Source: Gemmatimonadaceae bacterium (GTDB lineage: Bacteria > Gemmatimonadota > Gemmatimonadetes > Gemmatimonadales > Gemmatimonadaceae). Taken from it: a stretch of 64,000 bases of DNA. Both the position numbers and the translations under genes were made by a program. The stretch is taken from positions 248,001 through 312,000 of the forward strand of contig JAICWO010000002.1 in assembly GCA_025934775.1 (NCBI GenBank). Reading direction: 5' to 3'. Positions 61,293-64,000 of this stretch are shown in pieces. Numbering within the stretch: the first letter of the stretch is position 1; every line of letters starts with the position of its first letter. The notes beneath the pieces were generated by a model that was not told the DNA's origin, did not search any database, and was given only the letters and a program-made list of their open reading frames with translations.

Positions 61293-63587
61293 TCACGACA
61301 TTCGGAATACATAACTCAACTTCACAAAGAACTCATCGCTCGTCCGCCGCAGCCGCTGGAACGCCAACGGATCCGGCTCGCTCAAGCTCCCGCCATAGCC
61401 GAGAAAGAACACCGTCCCCGGCGTTGGACGGTACGAGAAGAGCCAATCCGTCCGCAGTGCGTTCGAGGCGCTCACCGTCGACGGCGTCAGCGTTCCATTC
61501 ACGTCGAACAACAGCACCTGGCCCGTCGCCGGATCAACGAGCGGCTCGCGCCGTTGCGCGGTGTACTGCGAGACGACCCGCACGAACACCGGGCGGGCGA
61601 GCTGGTACTCGATCTTGAGTCGCGGGATGTACGTGAAGGTCGAGCGCGCTCGATCGGTGCGGCGGGTGAACTCGCTGCTCGCGTACGTGGCGTTCACGCG
61701 AAGACGCGCGCTCGGCCGGAGGTCGAGCGTCGCGTTGTAGTCGACGCGCTGCACGCGCGAGGTCTCGAGAAAATCGACGTCGTTGCCGATCGTCGTGCCG
61801 AGCGACAGATCCCACTTCGGGAACTGCGGCGTCGCGATGCTGAACGAGTTGAGCGCGGTCTCGATGCGGCCCGGCGGCACGAACGGAACGTTCGGCCCCG
61901 CGAACGTGCCGGCGTACGACGACGACGCGAATCCGTAGCTCGAGAGCTTGGGATTCAGCCCGACGCTCCACCCGCCGCGCAGCGTGAACTGCATCTGCGC
62001 GTTGGCGTGATCCTCGAGCAGACTCTTCGCCGCGAAAAAGTCGCCGTAGTTCCACAGCCCCTGGACCGTGGCGAACACGTTGAATCGCTCGAGCAGCGCG
62101 CCGGGCTTTCCATAATACGTATAACGATTCGATGCATTCGGCTGCACGTACCCCACGCGCGGCACGAACCCATTGTCGTCCTGAAATTGCGGCGCGATGC
62201 CGAGCACGTTGTAGTGGAAGCCGAAGCTGCGCCCGGTGCCGTCGAGCACCGCTTCCCACATCGGGCCCGCGCGCGTGACGCCGTTCGCGTGCGTCGCGCT
62301 GCTCACGAGCTGGAATTGCGCGAAGTACTCTCGCCAGAACACGATGTGCGTGTCCGCGCCGAACACGCGGTTGTACCGTCCCGCGCCCGCGCGGTCGCTG
62401 TAGAGCAGTCCCGCCTGCGACTGCTCGCCGAACGCCTGCGTGAGCCGCACGAGATCGACGAGCGGATGGCTCGCATCGAACGCGCTCGATGCGGCATCGA
62501 CGGCCGAGAGCACGGCGATGTTCGCGCGTCCGATCTGCCCGGTGAGCTTCATCGCGCCCTGCGGCTGCACGATCGTGCGCGTGTACACGAGTGTGTTGGG
62601 TGCGTTGAACTGATCGAGTCCTTCGACGAAGAAGGGGCGCTTCTCCGGGTAGAACAGGGCGAAGCGTTCGTCGGCGGCGATCTGGGTCGCGTCGGCTTCG
62701 ACCTGCGAGAAGTCCGGCTTCACGGTGCCGTTGAGCACGAAATCGCTGCCGAGCGCCCACCGCACGTTGCCGCCGAGCTGCGGGTTCGCGTCGTACGTCC
62801 AACCGACCTGGTTTGCGCTCGGCGCGCCGTTGATCGTGTTGGTGAGCTCGGGATTGAGCTCGACGACCGAGCCGTGATGCATTCCAGTCAGACCGTCGAG
62901 AAAACCTTCCTGCGAGATGAACGACGCCGACGCGCGCTTCGCGGGCGTCCACGTCTCCTCGTAGCCGTTGTGCTGCACGTGCCGGTCGACCTGAAAGCCC
63001 CAGCGTTCGTTCGAGCCCGGCGGATAGCGCAGGCTGCTGAACGGAATGCGAATCTCGACTTCGTACCCGTACCCGGTGACGTGCCCCTTGGATTCCCAGA
63101 CGAAGTCCGCGCTCAAATCGTTCTGGCCGGGCGCGACGTTCGAGCCGGGAATGAACCCGCCGACTTCGCTCTTGGTACCATCGGCCTGCACGCCGAGCGG
63201 ATTGACGATGAACACGAACGCGCGATTGCGCTCGTCGAACGTGTCGAGGTGAAGCTCGACATTGTCGTCAGACGAGATGCGGTCGCGGTCGGCGAGGGTG
63301 GCCGAGACGGGCGCGTGCGGCTCGAACGCGCGAATCCCGAAGTACATCGCGCTCGACGAGTACCAGACCCGTACCTCGGTGGAATCAGGCGCCGGGCGGC
63401 CGTCGGCGGGCTGGTACTCCGAGAAGCCGGTGAGGAGCGCGGCCTGCTGCCACACGGGCTCGTCCAGGTTGCCGTCGATCGTGATCTCGGTCTCGACCTT
63501 GGGTGGACGCACGGACGTCTGGCCGGCGCGGCCGTTGTAGACGGGTTGGGCGGCGAGTTGGAAGGCGGCGAGGAACGGCAGGAGCAT
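61293..63587 (-). CDS. DUF5916 protein with CBM9-like N-terminal domain
   Basis: This is a 764-residue exported protein. A signal-like start (LLPFLAAFQLAAQ) is followed by a CBM9/DOMON-like beta-sandwich (about 30-200: ITIDGNLDEPVW, SSDDNVELHLDTFDERNRAFVF). The rest is a long beta-rich C-terminal part of DUF5916 type (about 250-764), with YPEKRPFFVEG near 319 and a final aromatic FVKLSYVFRMS, suggesting an outer-membrane barrel. Annotated relatives bind or take up glycans, but this is not demonstrated. Confidence 0.87.
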   Translation of the reverse strand: MLLPFLAAFQLAAQPVYNGRAGQTSVRPPKVETEITIDGNLDEPVWQQAALLTGFSEYQPADGRPAPDSTEVRVWYSSSAMYFGIRAFEPHAPVSATLADRDRISSDDNVELHLDTFDERNRAFVFIVNPLGVQADGTKSEVGGFIPGSNVAPGQNDLSADFVWESKGHVTGYGYEVEIRIPFSSLRYPPGSNERWGFQVDRHVQHNGYEETWTPAKRASASFISQEGFLDGLTGMHHGSVVELNPELTNTINGAPSANQVGWTYDANPQLGGNVRWALGSDFVLNGTVKPDFSQVEADATQIAADERFALFYPEKRPFFVEGLDQFNAPNTLVYTRTIVQPQGAMKLTGQIGRANIAVLSAVDAASSAFDASHPLVDLVRLTQAFGEQSQAGLLYSDRAGAGRYNRVFGADTHIVFWREYFAQFQLVSSATHANGVTRAGPMWEAVLDGTGRSFGFHYNVLGIAPQFQDDNGFVPRVGYVQPNASNRYTYYGKPGALLERFNVFATVQGLWNYGDFFAAKSLLEDHANAQMQFTLRGGWSVGLNPKLSSYGFASSSYAGTFAGPNVPFVPPGRIETALNSFSIATPQFPKWDLSLGTTIGNDVDFLETSRVQRVDYNATLDLRPSARLRVNATYASSEFTRRTDRARSTFTYIPRLKIEYQLARPVFVRVVSQYTAQRREPLVDPATGQVLLFDVNGTLTPSTVSASNALRTDWLFSYRPTPGTVFFLGYGGSLSEPDPLAFQRLRRTSDEFFVKLSYVFRMS

Positions 63588-63630
63588 CGGGTCGAGGCGG
63601 GGTTGGGATGGCTCGTGGCGCGGGGTGGGG

Positions 63631-63764
63631 ATCGCGACGTCGAACCTGAGACCAGTCGCGAGAGCCGAGACTCGAGAGCCGAGATGCGAGACCCGATCGT
63701 GGTCTCGCGGCTCTCAGCTCGGCTCTCGCGTCTCGAAACTGGTCTCGGGCAGCGACGTCGCGAT
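63631..63764. repeat. 134-bp long hairpin, TCTCGAAACTGGTCTCGG family
   Basis: Outer arms ATCGCGACGTCG (63631-63642) and CGACGTCGCGAT (63753-63764) are perfect. Inner arms 63648-63693 and 63701-63746 pair imperfectly over 46 bases. The core matches the hairpin at 22034-22099. It lies upstream of the DUF5916 gene and of the partial gene at the window end. Confidence 0.8.
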
Positions 63765-63865
63765 CGTGGCGCGGCGCCTGAATATATCTATTGGCCTCCC
63801 CCCTCTGTCCGACTCCACGCCCCCGGGATACTCTATCCTGCGTCCCATCATGGAGCCCTCTGACA

Positions 63866-64000
63866 ATGCGCCGCGTTCCCGCGCTCGCCGCGTTCGCGAT
63901 TCTGTGTGCATCCCAACCCCTGCTTGCTCAGCGTGGCGGCCAGGCCCCGCGCGCGCCGCAGCAGGATCCCTTCCGCTTCCAACTCCTCGGTCCCGCCGAA
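63866..64000 (+). CDS. Start of an exported protein, truncated by the window end
   Basis: ATG 63866, with GGAG ten bases upstream, opens a signal peptide (MRRVPALAAFAILCASQPLL, then AQ) followed by a Gly/Arg/Pro/Gln-rich stretch (GGQAPRAPQQDPF) at the edge. Only 45 codons are visible. The Arg/Gly-rich beginning resembles the exported beta-propeller proteins of this window, but no domain can be called. Confidence 0.65.
   Translation, partial: MRRVPALAAFAILCASQPLLAQRGGQAPRAPQQDPFRFQLLGPAE

Noticed and set aside
61275-63863. An 862-codon open frame antisense to the DUF5916 gene
   Set aside because: It has shadow-type composition without domains, while the minus strand gives a coherent CBM9-DUF5916 protein.

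Overview
This window looks like a chromosomal segment of a GC-rich, free-living Gram-negative bacterium, most likely a member of the Gemmatimonadota (Acidobacteriota is the main alternative). The reasons are MacB-like 'ADOP' permeases with a PadR repressor, many exported beta-propeller proteins (NHL, BNR and PQQ types), M1 and M13 peptidases, a DUF5916 outer-membrane-type protein, twin-arginine signals and a SnoaL-tailed ECF sigma factor. No rRNA, tRNA, CRISPR array, phage or conjugation gene is visible. Genes are tightly packed; at least thirteen neighbouring pairs overlap by exactly four bases (ATGA or GTGA). Several starts lack a Shine-Dalgarno sequence.

Layout. 1-2.9 kb: an ABC-2 permease, then an ECF sigma factor divergent from a carboxymuconolactone-decarboxylase-like gene; the 125 bp between them holds a symmetric pair of face-to-face ECF41-type promoters. 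2.9-10.7 kb: a LeuCD-like hydro-lyase with an unusual small subunit, a PadR/ADOP unit with a 38-bp operator-like dyad, and a second ADOP permease. 11.3-14.3 kb: an RraA-like aldolase, a class V aminotransferase and a dicarboxylate/amino-acid symporter in one operon. 14.4-15.0 kb: a four-helix-bundle (23S intervening-sequence-type) gene enclosed by 58-bp inverted repeats. 15.0-27.3 kb: a periplasmic redox region with four cytochrome or propeller units, a PQQ dehydrogenase and a Tat-exported flavoprotein. 27.4-32.0 kb: a lone receiver domain, a cytosolic subtilase with an alpha/beta-hydrolase, and a branched-chain aminotransferase. 32.2-38.2 kb: a MacAB-like exporter with its own two-component system. 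38.2-40.8 kb: a proline-rich membrane protein and a transmembrane pseudokinase with a DUF1311/LprI tail.

41.0-48.2 kb is the most interesting part. Two adjacent sulfur amino-acid operons both appear to be controlled in their leaders. The cysteine operon (thiosulfate sulfurtransferase, cysteine synthase, serine hydrolase) is preceded by a 40-codon leader ORF with clustered Cys codons and a terminator that competes with a 9-bp antiterminator. The methionine operon (metX-, metB- and hom-like) is preceded by a SAM-II riboswitch with its own terminator, then a 31-codon leader ORF with six Met codons among its first fourteen, then a second terminator. If real, this is a tandem SAM-sensing and Met-codon-sensing control region.

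48.1-64 kb: a DUF2007-like membrane protein, MsrB, an aldo/keto reductase, a large BNR-propeller protein, a GH18-type protein, a GxxExxY gene enclosed by inverted repeats, M1 and M13 peptidases, a frameshifted DUF1801/YdeI gene, a small membrane protein, a cupin and a DUF5916 protein. Intergenic gaps are unusually rich in family-specific inverted repeats: 36-58 bp arms around single genes, 38-bp tandem units, 7-mer arrays and long hairpins.
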